The notes under the pieces were generated by a model. That model ran no database searches, was not told where the DNA came from, and saw nothing but the letters and a program-made list of their open reading frames with translations. The translations under genes were made by a program, and so were the position numbers. From Candidatus Shapirobacteria bacterium (GTDB taxonomy: Bacteria; Patescibacteriota; Microgenomatia; UBA12405), in contig DPKG01000013.1 in the NCBI GenBank assembly GCA_003542615.1, positions 12,285-48,102 of the forward strand: 35,818 nt of DNA, written 5' to 3'. Each line of letters opens with the position of its first letter. The stretch's first letter is position 1. Shown here piece after piece: positions 22,624-30,753 of this stretch.

Positions 22624-24195
22624 TTAATCAGAGATTTTAACCGCATTTTTACTGATTTTTGATCCAACTATCACGGAACTTGTCCTCATTTCTCTAATTA
22701 CGGTCACTTTAATCTGACCGGCCCATTTTGCTTCTTCTTCGAGCTTTTCGGCAATATTTTGACTAAGGACTTCGGCTTCTGAGTCGGAAACTTGTCCGGG
22801 GTCAACAATAACCATAACTTCCCTACCGGCTTGATAGGCGGCAACATTTATGACGCCGGAAAAGGATTTGGCGACTTCTTCAATGTTTGTCATTCTTTTA
22901 AGGTATTCTTCGTGAACTTCATAGCGGGCACCGGGACGGGCACCTGAAGAAGCATCACCAAGATAAACTATCACTGATTCCGGTGAAGAAAATTCCTTAT
23001 CCTCATGATGTTCGGCAACAGCGTTAATGACGGATTCCGGTAGTCGGAATTGTCGAAGCAAATCAACACCTAAATCGATGTGAGTGCCTTCCTGATCGGA
23101 AATGACTTTTCCGATATCGTGAAGCAGGGCCCCTAAACGGACAGTATTAACATCGGCATGAAGTTCATAAGCCAGGGCAACGGCAATTTTGGTGGCTTCA
23201 ATGGTATGTTTGGCAAGATTTTGGCCATAGGAAAAACGGAATTTATATTTCCCTATATATTTCATGAGATCTATGGGGAGATTAAATACACCGACTTCCT
23301 GGCATATTTTTTTGCCTTCGTTTAAAAGAATTTTATCCATTTCCAGTTTGGTCTGGGCGACAATGGTTTCTATTTTTACCGGTTGGATACGGCCATCTTT
23401 GATTAATTTTTCCAAAGAAATTCTGGCGATTTCCCTGCGGGTGGAATCAAAAGATGATATACGGACATCGTTTGTTTCGTCGAGTTCGAGTTCGACACCA
23501 GTGACTTTTTCAAAAGAACGAATATTTCGCCCTTCCCTACCAATAATTTTACCTTTTATTTTTTCATCGGGCAGGGTGATGGTAGAAACGGTATATTCGG
23601 CAACATAATCGGTGACACCATGACGAATAGCATCAACTAAGATTTCTTTGGAAGCCTCTTCTTCTTTTTGCTTGATTTGTTCTTTGGCGTCGGTTACTTT
23701 TTTGGCGATCCAATTGACCATTTTTTTCTCAGTACTATTGATTATGATCTGTTTGGCCTTTTCGACATCAATCCCGGAAATCTGCTCTAATTTGTCAAGT
23801 TGTTTTTTGTAGAGTTCATCAACTTGTGCATATTTGGTTTTAAGATCATTTGATTGGGTATCCAAATTTTTTTCTTTTTGGATAAGATATTTTTCTTTCT
23901 CATCAAGTGAAGCTAACCTTTGAAAAATCTCAGCTTCTTTTTTTCTGGCTTCGGCTTCGAGGCGTGAAGCATTTTCCAGGGCCTGTTGAGTTTTTTGTGA
24001 AGCAATAATATCTTCCTGAGATACAGTTTTTTGTTTTTTGATTGTCTTTTTGACGACTTTTGGAGATTGATCAGGTTTTGGTTGAAAACTAACCCGATTT
24101 TTACCGGAATCGTCTAACTTGGTTTGAGTGGGTTGACTTGGCAAAGTTTTATTACCCAGCAAATCACTAACTTTTGAAAAAATAGAACTAAACAT
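22624..24195 (-). CDS. rny: Ribonuclease Y lacking the membrane anchor
   Basis: Endoribonuclease that starts mRNA decay. Order: short N-terminus, low-complexity Lys-rich region, coiled coil (about 60-180), KH domain with IKGKIIGREGRNIRSFE, HD domain with AKHTIEATKIA, LGALLHDIGKV and AEHHEDKE, and the C-terminal domain ending VIREMRTSSVIVGSK. The 523 residues are of normal length. ATG 24195 is chosen because GGAGG lies 5 bases before it. Usual RNase Y begins with a membrane helix; here MFSSIFSKVSDLLGNKTLPS has no such segment. Confidence 0.93.
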   Translation of the reverse strand: MFSSIFSKVSDLLGNKTLPSQPTQTKLDDSGKNRVSFQPKPDQSPKVVKKTIKKQKTVSQEDIIASQKTQQALENASRLEAEARKKEAEIFQRLASLDEKEKYLIQKEKNLDTQSNDLKTKYAQVDELYKKQLDKLEQISGIDVEKAKQIIINSTEKKMVNWIAKKVTDAKEQIKQKEEEASKEILVDAIRHGVTDYVAEYTVSTITLPDEKIKGKIIGREGRNIRSFEKVTGVELELDETNDVRISSFDSTRREIARISLEKLIKDGRIQPVKIETIVAQTKLEMDKILLNEGKKICQEVGVFNLPIDLMKYIGKYKFRFSYGQNLAKHTIEATKIAVALAYELHADVNTVRLGALLHDIGKVISDQEGTHIDLGVDLLRQFRLPESVINAVAEHHEDKEFSSPESVIVYLGDASSGARPGARYEVHEEYLKRMTNIEEVAKSFSGVINVAAYQAGREVMVIVDPGQVSDSEAEVLSQNIAEKLEEEAKWAGQIKVTVIREMRTSSVIVGSKISKNAVKISD

Positions 24196-24355
24196 AAGAA
24201 CCTCCAAATATACTTTTACCGTGGGGAAAACAGTTATCTATTGAAACAGAATTAGGTCGAAAGAGAAATTAGTTTGTTCAAATAACATGTCGAATTTTAG
24301 GGTAAAAGTAAGAATTTATAAATCAATAAAAATATTTAAATAATTAAGAGGTATT

Positions 24356-25003
24356 TTACTGTTTTTTTGTCAAATCGTCAATTACCGCTTTAATATCCTG
24401 ATATTGATAACCATGACGGACAAGGGAGGCGATAAGTTTAATTTTTGTGTCCGGATTATCGAGTAATTTTATTTTTTTAACTACTAATTTTTCAATTTTT
24501 TGTTGATCATTTAGGATATTTGACTGAGCAAGTGCTTTTGTAATGAGTTTTGGAGGGACTTTTAGGAGGGATAATTCATAGTTAATTTGTTTTGATGATT
24601 TCTTGGGATATCTTCGAATATAAGAAAATGTAAAACCTGATTCGTCAATGAGATTTTGGGAGTTTAATTTCTGAATGACTTTTTGGATAATCAGATTAAG
24701 ATCAGGTTGGTATTGATTTAATTTTAATTTTAAAATCTGTCTAGGTAAATATTGTTTGAGTTTACGCTCTAAAATTGCCTGATTTTTGGGAGAAAAAGCT
24801 ATTTGACGAAGACAGAGGTTGTAGCCATAAAAATACAGACTAATATTGATTAGTTTTTGTAGAAGTTTGGGATTAACTTCCAAATTTTTGGCAAGAGATT
24901 GGCGAGAAATTTCTTCGACGGGAACGGGTAAAACAAAATTATTAGTAAAGACCAGTAATACCTTGTCCGGTTGACGGGTAGCTTTGATGGATTTTATTTC
25001 CAT
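24356..25003 (-). CDS. recX: RecX family regulator of RecA
   Basis: A 215-residue helical protein of the RecX type, which binds RecA filaments. Three-helix repeats are seen: FYGYNLCLRQIAFSPKNQAILERKL, VIQKLNSQNLIDESGFTFSYIRRYPKKSSKQINYEL and LIASLVRHGYQYQDIKAVIDDL. It starts 9 bases after recA, the classical recA-recX order, and probably shares its message. Confidence 0.85.
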   Translation of the reverse strand: MEIKSIKATRQPDKVLLVFTNNFVLPVPVEEISRQSLAKNLEVNPKLLQKLINISLYFYGYNLCLRQIAFSPKNQAILERKLKQYLPRQILKLKLNQYQPDLNLIIQKVIQKLNSQNLIDESGFTFSYIRRYPKKSSKQINYELSLLKVPPKLITKALAQSNILNDQQKIEKLVVKKIKLLDNPDTKIKLIASLVRHGYQYQDIKAVIDDLTKKQ

Positions 25004-25012
25004 TTTAGTTGC

Positions 25013-26086
25013 TTAGACTATAGGAAGAGCTTTGACCTTTTCCCAGATTTTTTCTTTTAGTTTGTCGGTAACTTTTGGATTATCTTTTAGGTATTGTTTG
25101 GAGGCTTCTCTGCCCTGACCAATAGTTTCATTGTCAATTTTGAAGAAAGCTCCGGCTTTGTTGATTAGTTCGTGTAGGACGGCCAAATCTAGGATACCTC
25201 CATAAATTGAGACACCTTCAGTGTTCATGATATCGAATTCGGTTTGCTTGAAGGGCGGAGCGACTTTATTTTTGATAACTCTGGCACGGTGCTGAGAACC
25301 GATTGAATCACCGGAGGGAGTTTTGATATTGGCAATTTTACGGACATCAATTCTTACGGAGGCGTAAAATTTCAGAGCCAGACCGCCGGGAGTAGTTTCC
25401 GGATTACCAAACATAACACCAATTTTTTGGCGTAACTGATTGGTAAAAATCACCACGGCTTTGGATTTGGAAATGGCACCGGTGAGTTTGCGGAGAGCCT
25501 GTGACATGAGACGAGCTTGGACACCCATCATGGAATCGCCCATTTCGCCTTCAATTTCGGCCTTGGGAACAAGAGCGGCAACCGAATCAACAACAATAAC
25601 ATCAACAGCGTTGGAACGAACCAAAGTTTCGACAATTTCTAGGGCTTGTTCACCGCTATCGGGCTGGGAAATTAGCATATTGTTGAGATCGACACCAATA
25701 GTACGAGCCCGAGCCGGATCGAGGGCGTGTTCAGCATCGATAAAGGCGGCGGTACCGCCTAATTTTTGGGCTTCTTTGATGACATGAAGACAGAGAGTGG
25801 TTTTGCCTGATGCTTCCGGTCCGAATATTTCGGTGACTCGACCACGGGGAAGACCGCCGACTCCAAGTGCGATATCAAGAGGTAGTATGCCGGTAGGGAC
25901 GACTTCAACTTTGGCGTTGGCGGCACTATCACCCATACGCATAATTGAACCCTCCCCATATGTTTTGGTAATTTGTTCCATGGCCAATTTGACGGCCTCT
26001 AATTTTTTGGACTGAAGTGATGAATCTGTATTTTTTTTGACAGTAACAATAGTAGCTTTTTTGTCTGTTTTTGGACGTCTTCCCAT
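25013..26086 (-). CDS. recA: Recombinase RecA
   Basis: A 357-residue RecA: the N-terminal part has the MEQITKTYGEGSIMRMGD segment, Walker A GPEASGKTT, VDVIVVDSVAALVPKAEIEGE, and loop L2 with GNPETTPGGLALKFYASVR. Strand exchange in homologous recombination. Full length, no intein. It lies upstream of recX and rny. Its message starts in the A+T-rich gap at 26087-26234, where no clear LexA box is seen. Confidence 0.97.
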   Translation of the reverse strand: MGRRPKTDKKATIVTVKKNTDSSLQSKKLEAVKLAMEQITKTYGEGSIMRMGDSAANAKVEVVPTGILPLDIALGVGGLPRGRVTEIFGPEASGKTTLCLHVIKEAQKLGGTAAFIDAEHALDPARARTIGVDLNNMLISQPDSGEQALEIVETLVRSNAVDVIVVDSVAALVPKAEIEGEMGDSMMGVQARLMSQALRKLTGAISKSKAVVIFTNQLRQKIGVMFGNPETTPGGLALKFYASVRIDVRKIANIKTPSGDSIGSQHRARVIKNKVAPPFKQTEFDIMNTEGVSIYGGILDLAVLHELINKAGAFFKIDNETIGQGREASKQYLKDNPKVTDKLKEKIWEKVKALPIV

Positions 26087-26234
26087 ATTTAGTTAAAATT
26101 ATTAAAATTTATAAAACACTTATTGATATCAAAAAAAAGTAGATCAAGTCAATAAGCAAAACCGAAGAAAAACCGAAGATGAATTAAATTAAATATATTT
26201 TAATAAAAATGTTAGAATAGCTGAGCATAAACTC

Positions 26235-26308
26235 CGGGGATTGGCGCAATTGGCTAGCGCGCACGCATGGGGTGCGTGAGGCTGCTGGTTCGAATCCAGT
26301 ATCCCCGA
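26235..26308 (+). tRNA. tRNA-Pro(GGG)
   Basis: A complete cloverleaf: acceptor CGGGGAT/ATCCCCG, D-arm GCGC...GCGC, anticodon stem CACGC/GCGTG with loop ATGGGGT (anticodon GGG, U33 and G37 in place), T-arm GCTGG TTCGAAT CCAGT. The discriminator is A at 26308 and the CCA end is not encoded. Confidence 0.93.
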
Positions 26309-26420
26309 CAATAAGGAATAATTGAAATTTTTCGATGTGGTGCAGACCACGACCTCACCGTTGGTTACTGCCAAGAATCCGTCATTTTGATATTTTGGGT
26401 GTGTTGTTTTATTTGATCCA

Positions 26421-26448
26421 TTGACACCCTATGGGGGTGTGTTAAAAT
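26421..26448 (+). promoter_or_regulatory. Promoter and CstR/CsoR-type operator
   Basis: TTGACA (26421-26426) and TAAAAT (26443-26448) with a 16-base spacer that holds ACACCCTATGGGGGTGT (26424-26440). This C-tract/G-tract inverted repeat has the form bound by CsoR and CstR proteins. The -10 box ends six bases before ATG 26455, so the message is leaderless. Confidence 0.7.
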
Positions 26449-26454
26449 AATTCA

Positions 26455-26694
26455 ATGACCAAGAACTATGGACAGCGAATTAACAATATTTCCGGACAAA
26501 TCAACGGTATTAGTCGGATGATTCAGGAAGAAAAAGATTGTTTTGAAATATTGACACAATTGAAGGCGGTGCGGTCTGCAATCGACTCTTTAATGAATAA
26601 ATATTTAGAGGAAAAAGTAGATAGTTGTATTAGTTCAAATAAATCTGAAGATAAACAAACATTAAAAAAATTATTTTTAAAAGTTAATAAATAA
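26455..26694 (+). CDS. CsoR/RcnR-family repressor, CstR-like
   Basis: A 79-residue all-helical repressor: YGQRINNISGQINGISRMIQEEKDCFEILTQLKAVRSAIDSL. Cys29 and Cys58 are 29 residues apart as in the family. The His of the copper-binding C-H-C triad falls at Lys54, so copper sensing of the CsoR kind is unlikely; two Cys without His is the pattern of the persulfide sensor CstR. An operator overlaps its own promoter, so it represses itself and the thioredoxin gene behind it. The sulfur-species role is inferred from two residues. Confidence 0.8.
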   Translation: MTKNYGQRINNISGQINGISRMIQEEKDCFEILTQLKAVRSAIDSLMNKYLEEKVDSCISSNKSEDKQTLKKLFLKVNK

Positions 26695-26695
26695 A

Positions 26696-26726
26696 GGAGT
26701 ATCCCGGTGAATACCGGGACAAGCAT
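26696..26726 (+). promoter_or_regulatory. Ribosome site with hairpin between it and the thioredoxin ATG
   Basis: GGAG (26696-26699) is 27 bases from ATG 26727, too far for initiation in a straight chain. TCCCGGT and ACCGGGA (26702-26708, 26713-26719) form a 7-pair hairpin that, when folded, leaves 9 bases between GGAG and the ATG, the usual optimum. Confidence 0.65.
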
Positions 26727-27056
26727 ATGGCAAATACAGTAATGGTTAATAAAGAAAATTTTGAAGAAAAAGTTTTAAAGTCAAAACTACCGGTTTTGGT
26801 GGATTTTTGGGCACCCTGGTGCGGACCTTGTTTGATGATGGCACCCGTCTTGGAGGATGCAGCTACAGAATTGGAGGGTAAGGTAATAATTGCTAAATTA
26901 AATACCGAAGAGGTAGAAAACCAAACTTTAGCTTTTGAATATAATATTCAAAGTATTCCAAACATGAAACTGTTTAAAGACGGAAAAATCGTAAAAGACT
27001 TTGTTGGTTTTAGACCTAAAGAAGTATTTATCCCAGAACTGAAAGCATCTTTATAA
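26727..27056 (+). CDS. trxA: Thioredoxin
   Basis: A 109-residue thioredoxin with VDFWAPWCGPCLMMAPVLEDAA (active site WCGPC at about 31-35), the cis-Pro in IQSIPNMKLFKDG, and a normal end. Cytosolic disulfide reductant. It lies 32 bases after the CstR-like gene and would be induced with it. Confidence 0.95.
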   Translation: MANTVMVNKENFEEKVLKSKLPVLVDFWAPWCGPCLMMAPVLEDAATELEGKVIIAKLNTEEVENQTLAFEYNIQSIPNMKLFKDGKIVKDFVGFRPKEVFIPELKASL

Positions 27057-27066
27057 AAAAGTCAGA

Positions 27067-27417
27067 TTAGGCGGACTGAACCAGACCAAAGATAGTGCCT
27101 TGGGAATCCACGAACTTGCCAATTATGCCGACTCCGGGGATTTCGTTTTTGGGACTGGTTTCGTGTCCGCCGGAAGAAATAATTTTTTTCAAAACAAGAT
27201 CATAGTTGTCGACTACAATAGTTGAGGAAAAATTAAGGTCAGAATAGTTTTTTGTTTGGGTATCTGGCTTTGTTAGAGCACCCAGGTACGATGTTTTATC
27301 CTTGATTAGCCAGGTATCGCCAGGACCATGCCATTTGTTTATTTCCCAGCCAAATACTTTTTGATAAAAATCAATTGTTTTTTTAGGGGAATCGGTATAG
27401 ATTTTTAATAAAATCAT
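27067..27417 (-). CDS. VOC/glyoxalase-fold protein
   Basis: A 116-residue protein of the vicinal oxygen chelate superfamily: LLKIYTDSPKKTIDFYQKVFGWEI opens the fold, and VGIIGKFVDSQGTIFGLVQ closes it. The PGVGIIGKF and DSQGTIFGL parts are typical of the YdcJ/CFP-30-like type that often lacks a known substrate. ATG 27417 is chosen over the open frame up to 27510, because TATATA lies six bases before it and the fold starts there. It converges with trxA with 10 bases between. Confidence 0.75.
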   Translation of the reverse strand: MILLKIYTDSPKKTIDFYQKVFGWEINKWHGPGDTWLIKDKTSYLGALTKPDTQTKNYSDLNFSSTIVVDNYDLVLKKIISSGGHETSPKNEIPGVGIIGKFVDSQGTIFGLVQSA

Positions 27418-27546
27418 TATATGTATATAATATATATTTTTTGGGTATCCGTCAACAATACCCCCGGAAAATGTGAAAGATGTAAAAATGAGGTATGAGT
27501 TTATTGCCAAAATATAAATGGTATAATGACTTTTTAACCTCTAATC

Positions 27547-27714
27547 ATGAACACAAACAATCTCGACAAAAAAATTAGATTTACAGTAAACTTGGAAAAG
27601 GCAAGAGAAGAAAAATCAAATGTTAAGAAACATAAAAAAATTCTTAAAACGGCTGAAGAACATTATACTAAACTAACAATGGATATGATTGGCGGTAAAA
27701 TGGCAGATTGCTAG
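27547..27714 (+). CDS. 55-residue basic hypothetical protein
   Basis: ATG 27547 to TAG 27712-27714. Lys-rich and helical (EKAREEKSNVKKHKKILKTA), ending in Cys. TATAAT at 27522-27527 stands 19 bases upstream. No family recognised; low complexity makes coding status uncertain. Confidence 0.45.
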   Translation: MNTNNLDKKIRFTVNLEKAREEKSNVKKHKKILKTAEEHYTKLTMDMIGGKMADC

Positions 27715-27739
27715 CAGGGAAAATTTTATACTTTCCGAA

Positions 27740-28474
27740 TTAAGTTTGGAGAGATAAAAAAAGAATAACGGCTAAAATAACCAAATAAATTGAAAAATAC
27801 CACAGATGTTGTGATTGGATGGATTTTTTTAGAATTTTTAAAGACAATAAACCGACAAAAAAGGTAATTAAAAAGGCAATAAAATAGTTTAAATTAAAAA
27901 ATTGAGAGAATTGATTATCTCTGAGCTCCAGCAGTAGGGCGCCAAAAGAAGCCGGAATAAAAAGAAAAAATGAAAATTGAAAAGCCATGGTAGCAGGGAG
28001 ACCGAGTAATAAACCAGCAACGATAGTGGAACCGGATCGAGTGACACCGGGTAAAATAGCTAAAGATTGAAATAATCCAATAATAAGGGCTTTTTGATAG
28101 GTGAGTTTTTTATCTTGACGCACCAAATAACGGCTGGCAAAAAGTATTAAGGCGCTGATGCCAAAAAATAAGGGTAAATATTTGGGCGATGAAAAAAGAC
28201 TTTCTAATTGGGGTTTGAATAAAAGACCAACAATGGCAGCAGGAATTGAACCGATAATAATATATTTAAAGTCTTTAATAAAGAGACGCCAACTGGCAGC
28301 AAAGTAAACGAAAACGGTTAAAAGACTGGAGGTATTGAGAAAAATATCAAAAGAAAGAGAGGGGGTGGTGTTTAAAATATATTGAAAAAGTGTCAGGTGG
28401 CCGGATGAGGATACGGGTAAAAATTCGGTAATGCCCTGGACAATGGCCAGAATAATAGAATTTAGCAAGGTCAT
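27740..28474 (-). CDS. uppP: Undecaprenyl-diphosphatase
   Basis: A 244-residue membrane phosphatase (BacA type) that recycles the lipid carrier of cell-wall synthesis. The first motif is ILAIVQGITEFLPVSSSGHL (Glu and SSSGH), and the second is LPGVTRSGSTIVAGLLLGL. About eight membrane segments. TATAAT lies 8 bases before ATG 28474, so it likely has its own near-leaderless message behind the ribosomal operon. Confidence 0.95.
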   Translation of the reverse strand: MTLLNSIILAIVQGITEFLPVSSSGHLTLFQYILNTTPSLSFDIFLNTSSLLTVFVYFAASWRLFIKDFKYIIIGSIPAAIVGLLFKPQLESLFSSPKYLPLFFGISALILFASRYLVRQDKKLTYQKALIIGLFQSLAILPGVTRSGSTIVAGLLLGLPATMAFQFSFFLFIPASFGALLLELRDNQFSQFFNLNYFIAFLITFFVGLLSLKILKKSIQSQHLWYFSIYLVILAVILFLSLQT

Positions 28475-28517
28475 ACCTTATGATTATAAAGGTAAGTGAA
28501 CAAAAAAAGTGGAGGGA

Positions 28518-28928
28518 TTAACGTTTGGGGGACTGTTTTTGGCGTCTGGATTTTCCACCGGTACCAACTTGACGTCTTTGGCGGACCCGTGAATCGACGG
28601 TGAGAAGACCGGCATTCCTAAGGGGTAATTTGTTGGCGGATTCATTGATGATTTTGAGAGCCCGAGAAATTGCCAGAACCAAGGCTTCGAGTTGTCCTTC
28701 TTTTCCGCCTCCGGAGATTTTGGCTTCGAGGTCGTGTTTGGATACGGTGTCAGTTAATTCAAAGGGTTGATTGTATTTTAATTTTGAGTTTTCTCCGGGA
28801 AAATATTTATCGATAGGTAAGGTATTAACGACAAAGTTACCCTTGCCGGAATATAACTTAATGGTGGCTACTGAAGATTTTCTTCTACCAACTGCGTAAG
28901 TATATTTTTTGGATGTGGTTTTTGGCAT
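28518..28928 (-). CDS. rpsI: 30S ribosomal protein uS9
   Basis: A 136-residue S9 with YAVGRRKSSVATIKLYSGKG at the start and the basic tail VDSRVRQRRQVGTGGKSRRQKQSPKR that reaches the P-site tRNA. It begins 2 bases after rplM, the usual pair. Confidence 0.97.
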   Translation of the reverse strand: MPKTTSKKYTYAVGRRKSSVATIKLYSGKGNFVVNTLPIDKYFPGENSKLKYNQPFELTDTVSKHDLEAKISGGGKEGQLEALVLAISRALKIINESANKLPLRNAGLLTVDSRVRQRRQVGTGGKSRRQKQSPKR

Positions 28929-28930
28929 AG

Positions 28931-29353
28931 TTATTTTGCGAATTTGTCAGTGTAGGGATGTTCACTGCCCATAAATATTTTTAACCTTTTAATCCGAAGA
29001 TCTCTTAGTTTATTTTTGGGGATCATACCGTAAACAGAATTTCTGATTACTTTACGGGAATCTTTGATTAACAGTTCACCTAAAGAAATTTCTTTTAAAT
29101 TACCGGCAAAACCAGTATAGTGATAGTAGATTTTTTGCTTTAGTTTTTTACCGGTTACTTTTATTTTGTCGGAGTTGATGACAACAACATAATCACCATT
29201 ATCGATGTGATAAGAAAAAGTGTTTTTGAATTTACCAACCAAAAGAGAAGCAATTTTAGTGCTGACGCGACCCAAAGTTTGACCGGAAAGATCAATAAGG
29301 TGCCATTGACGATTGATTTCGACATTTTTGTTGGTAGTTGTTTTGGGAGTCAT
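28931..29353 (-). CDS. rplM: 50S ribosomal protein uL13
   Basis: A 140-residue L13: RQWHLIDLSGQTLGRVSTKIASLL, DYVVVINSDKIKVTGKKLKQKIYYHYTGF and VYGMIPKNKLRDLRIKRLKIF. Translationally close to rpsI and rplQ (2-base gaps). Confidence 0.97.
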   Translation of the reverse strand: MTPKTTTNKNVEINRQWHLIDLSGQTLGRVSTKIASLLVGKFKNTFSYHIDNGDYVVVINSDKIKVTGKKLKQKIYYHYTGFAGNLKEISLGELLIKDSRKVIRNSVYGMIPKNKLRDLRIKRLKIFMGSEHPYTDKFAK

Positions 29354-29355
29354 AA

Positions 29356-29817
29356 TTATTTAACCTTATTTTTGGTAGTTTTAACTGTTTTTGTCGGGGC
29401 TTTAACGGTTTTTTTGGGTTTTTCTTTTTTGACCTTAACCTTTTTTTCTTCGAGAAAACTGATTGGTTTTATAAAAGATAATTTAACAATGAGAGCATCG
29501 TCTCCGAGTCTTCTTTTGATACGGGTAATTTTGATAAAGTTTGATGTTTGACCAGAGAATTCGGAAGACATTTTTTCGGCAACCCGATTAACCCAAGTTT
29601 GGTCCTGGAGATATCGAAATAATTTTCGGCGGGAATTTAAATCAGCCTTGGTAGCTGAAAGAGCCAAATTTTCGATGACACGAAGGGCTGTTTTGGCTTT
29701 GGCTTCGGTAGTCTCAATATTTCCATAAGTAAAAATACCCCTAACCATACCATTAATTAAGGCTTTTCTTTGGTTGTGATTTCGACCCAATTTTTTACCG
29801 AAGATACGATGTCTCAT
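29356..29817 (-). CDS. rplQ: 50S ribosomal protein bL17
   Basis: A 153-residue L17 starting MRHRIFGKKLGRNHNQRKAL. The N-terminal 115 residues match the family, followed by a Lys/Thr/Val-rich tail (KVKKEKPKKTVKAPTKTVKT) not seen in short L17. Confidence 0.96.
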   Translation of the reverse strand: MRHRIFGKKLGRNHNQRKALINGMVRGIFTYGNIETTEAKAKTALRVIENLALSATKADLNSRRKLFRYLQDQTWVNRVAEKMSSEFSGQTSNFIKITRIKRRLGDDALIVKLSFIKPISFLEEKKVKVKKEKPKKTVKAPTKTVKTTKNKVK

Positions 29818-29823
29818 AATAAT

Positions 29824-30741
29824 TTATTTCCAGGTAAAGCCTCTCTCTTTGAGCCAGGCATCAATAATTTTTAAGGATTTTTCACCGACATTTTTGGCTT
29901 TACTGACTTCAAGACGACCAGCTTTGATAAGACTGTCGATAGAAGTAAATCCGGCTTTTTTGAGGGCGTTGGTAACCCGCAGAGGAAGTTCGATTTCTTC
30001 GATGGAAATATCAATTCCCTGAATTATGGGACCATCAGAAATGGCAACAACTTCTTCTTCAAAATCCTTGGGGTCGACAATTTGAGAAAGGGTACTAATA
30101 AAATCTTTGGCGGCAAATTTTAAGGCTTGGATCGGTTCGACTGAACCATCGGTCCAAATTTCCATAATCAATTTGTCGTAATTACTTTTTTTACCAAGAC
30201 GGGTAGGCTCTACAGAATAATTAGCCTTAAGAACGGGGGTAAAGGTGGCATCCATAACAATTTCGCCAACGATACTAGATTGCTGTTCTTTGGCTAGGGT
30301 ATAACCGACTCCCCTTTCGATAGTTAGTTCAATAGAAAGTTTGGATTTGGCGTCTGATAAGGTAGCAATATGTTGGCCGGGGTTGGCGACTTTACATAAA
30401 TCGGTGTCGATAATATCAGCAGCAGTGACGATACCGGGACCCTTTTTATCAAGAGTTAACTTGGCCGGTTCATCTTTGTTGTAAATAAATTTTATTTTTT
30501 TCAAATTGAGTGAAATTTCAACCAAGTCTTCTTTTACTCCGGGAAGGGTAGTAAAAAGATGATTGGCACCATCCACTTTGATACGGGTAATGGCTGCTCC
30601 GGGGACAGTAATCAATAAAATTCTACGTAGACTGTTACCGATGGTATGTCCGAATCCACCAAATAATGGTGTCAGTTCGAATTTACCGTATGTTTCGGTT
30701 TGATTAAGTGTATTAATATGAAATTTGCTTGTATCTATCAC
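29824..30741 (-). CDS. rpoA: DNA-directed RNA polymerase alpha subunit
   Basis: A 305-residue alpha subunit. N-terminal domain: FELTPLFGGFGHTIGNSLRRILL and RGVGYTLAKEQQ, which make the dimer and bind beta. C-terminal domain: LRVTNALKKAGFTSIDSLI and KNVGEKSLKIIDAWLKERGF, which touch DNA. It starts at GTG 30741 with AGGAGGT 7 bases before, which decides the start. Confidence 0.97.
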   Translation of the reverse strand: MIDTSKFHINTLNQTETYGKFELTPLFGGFGHTIGNSLRRILLITVPGAAITRIKVDGANHLFTTLPGVKEDLVEISLNLKKIKFIYNKDEPAKLTLDKKGPGIVTAADIIDTDLCKVANPGQHIATLSDAKSKLSIELTIERGVGYTLAKEQQSSIVGEIVMDATFTPVLKANYSVEPTRLGKKSNYDKLIMEIWTDGSVEPIQALKFAAKDFISTLSQIVDPKDFEEEVVAISDGPIIQGIDISIEEIELPLRVTNALKKAGFTSIDSLIKAGRLEVSKAKNVGEKSLKIIDAWLKERGFTWK

Positions 30742-30753
30742 TGTGGTAACCTC

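Noticed and set aside
26189..26374. 61-codon minus-strand frame
   Set aside because: It is the antisense reading of tRNA-Pro and its flanks (SGILDSNQQPHAPHAC is a typical tRNA shadow).
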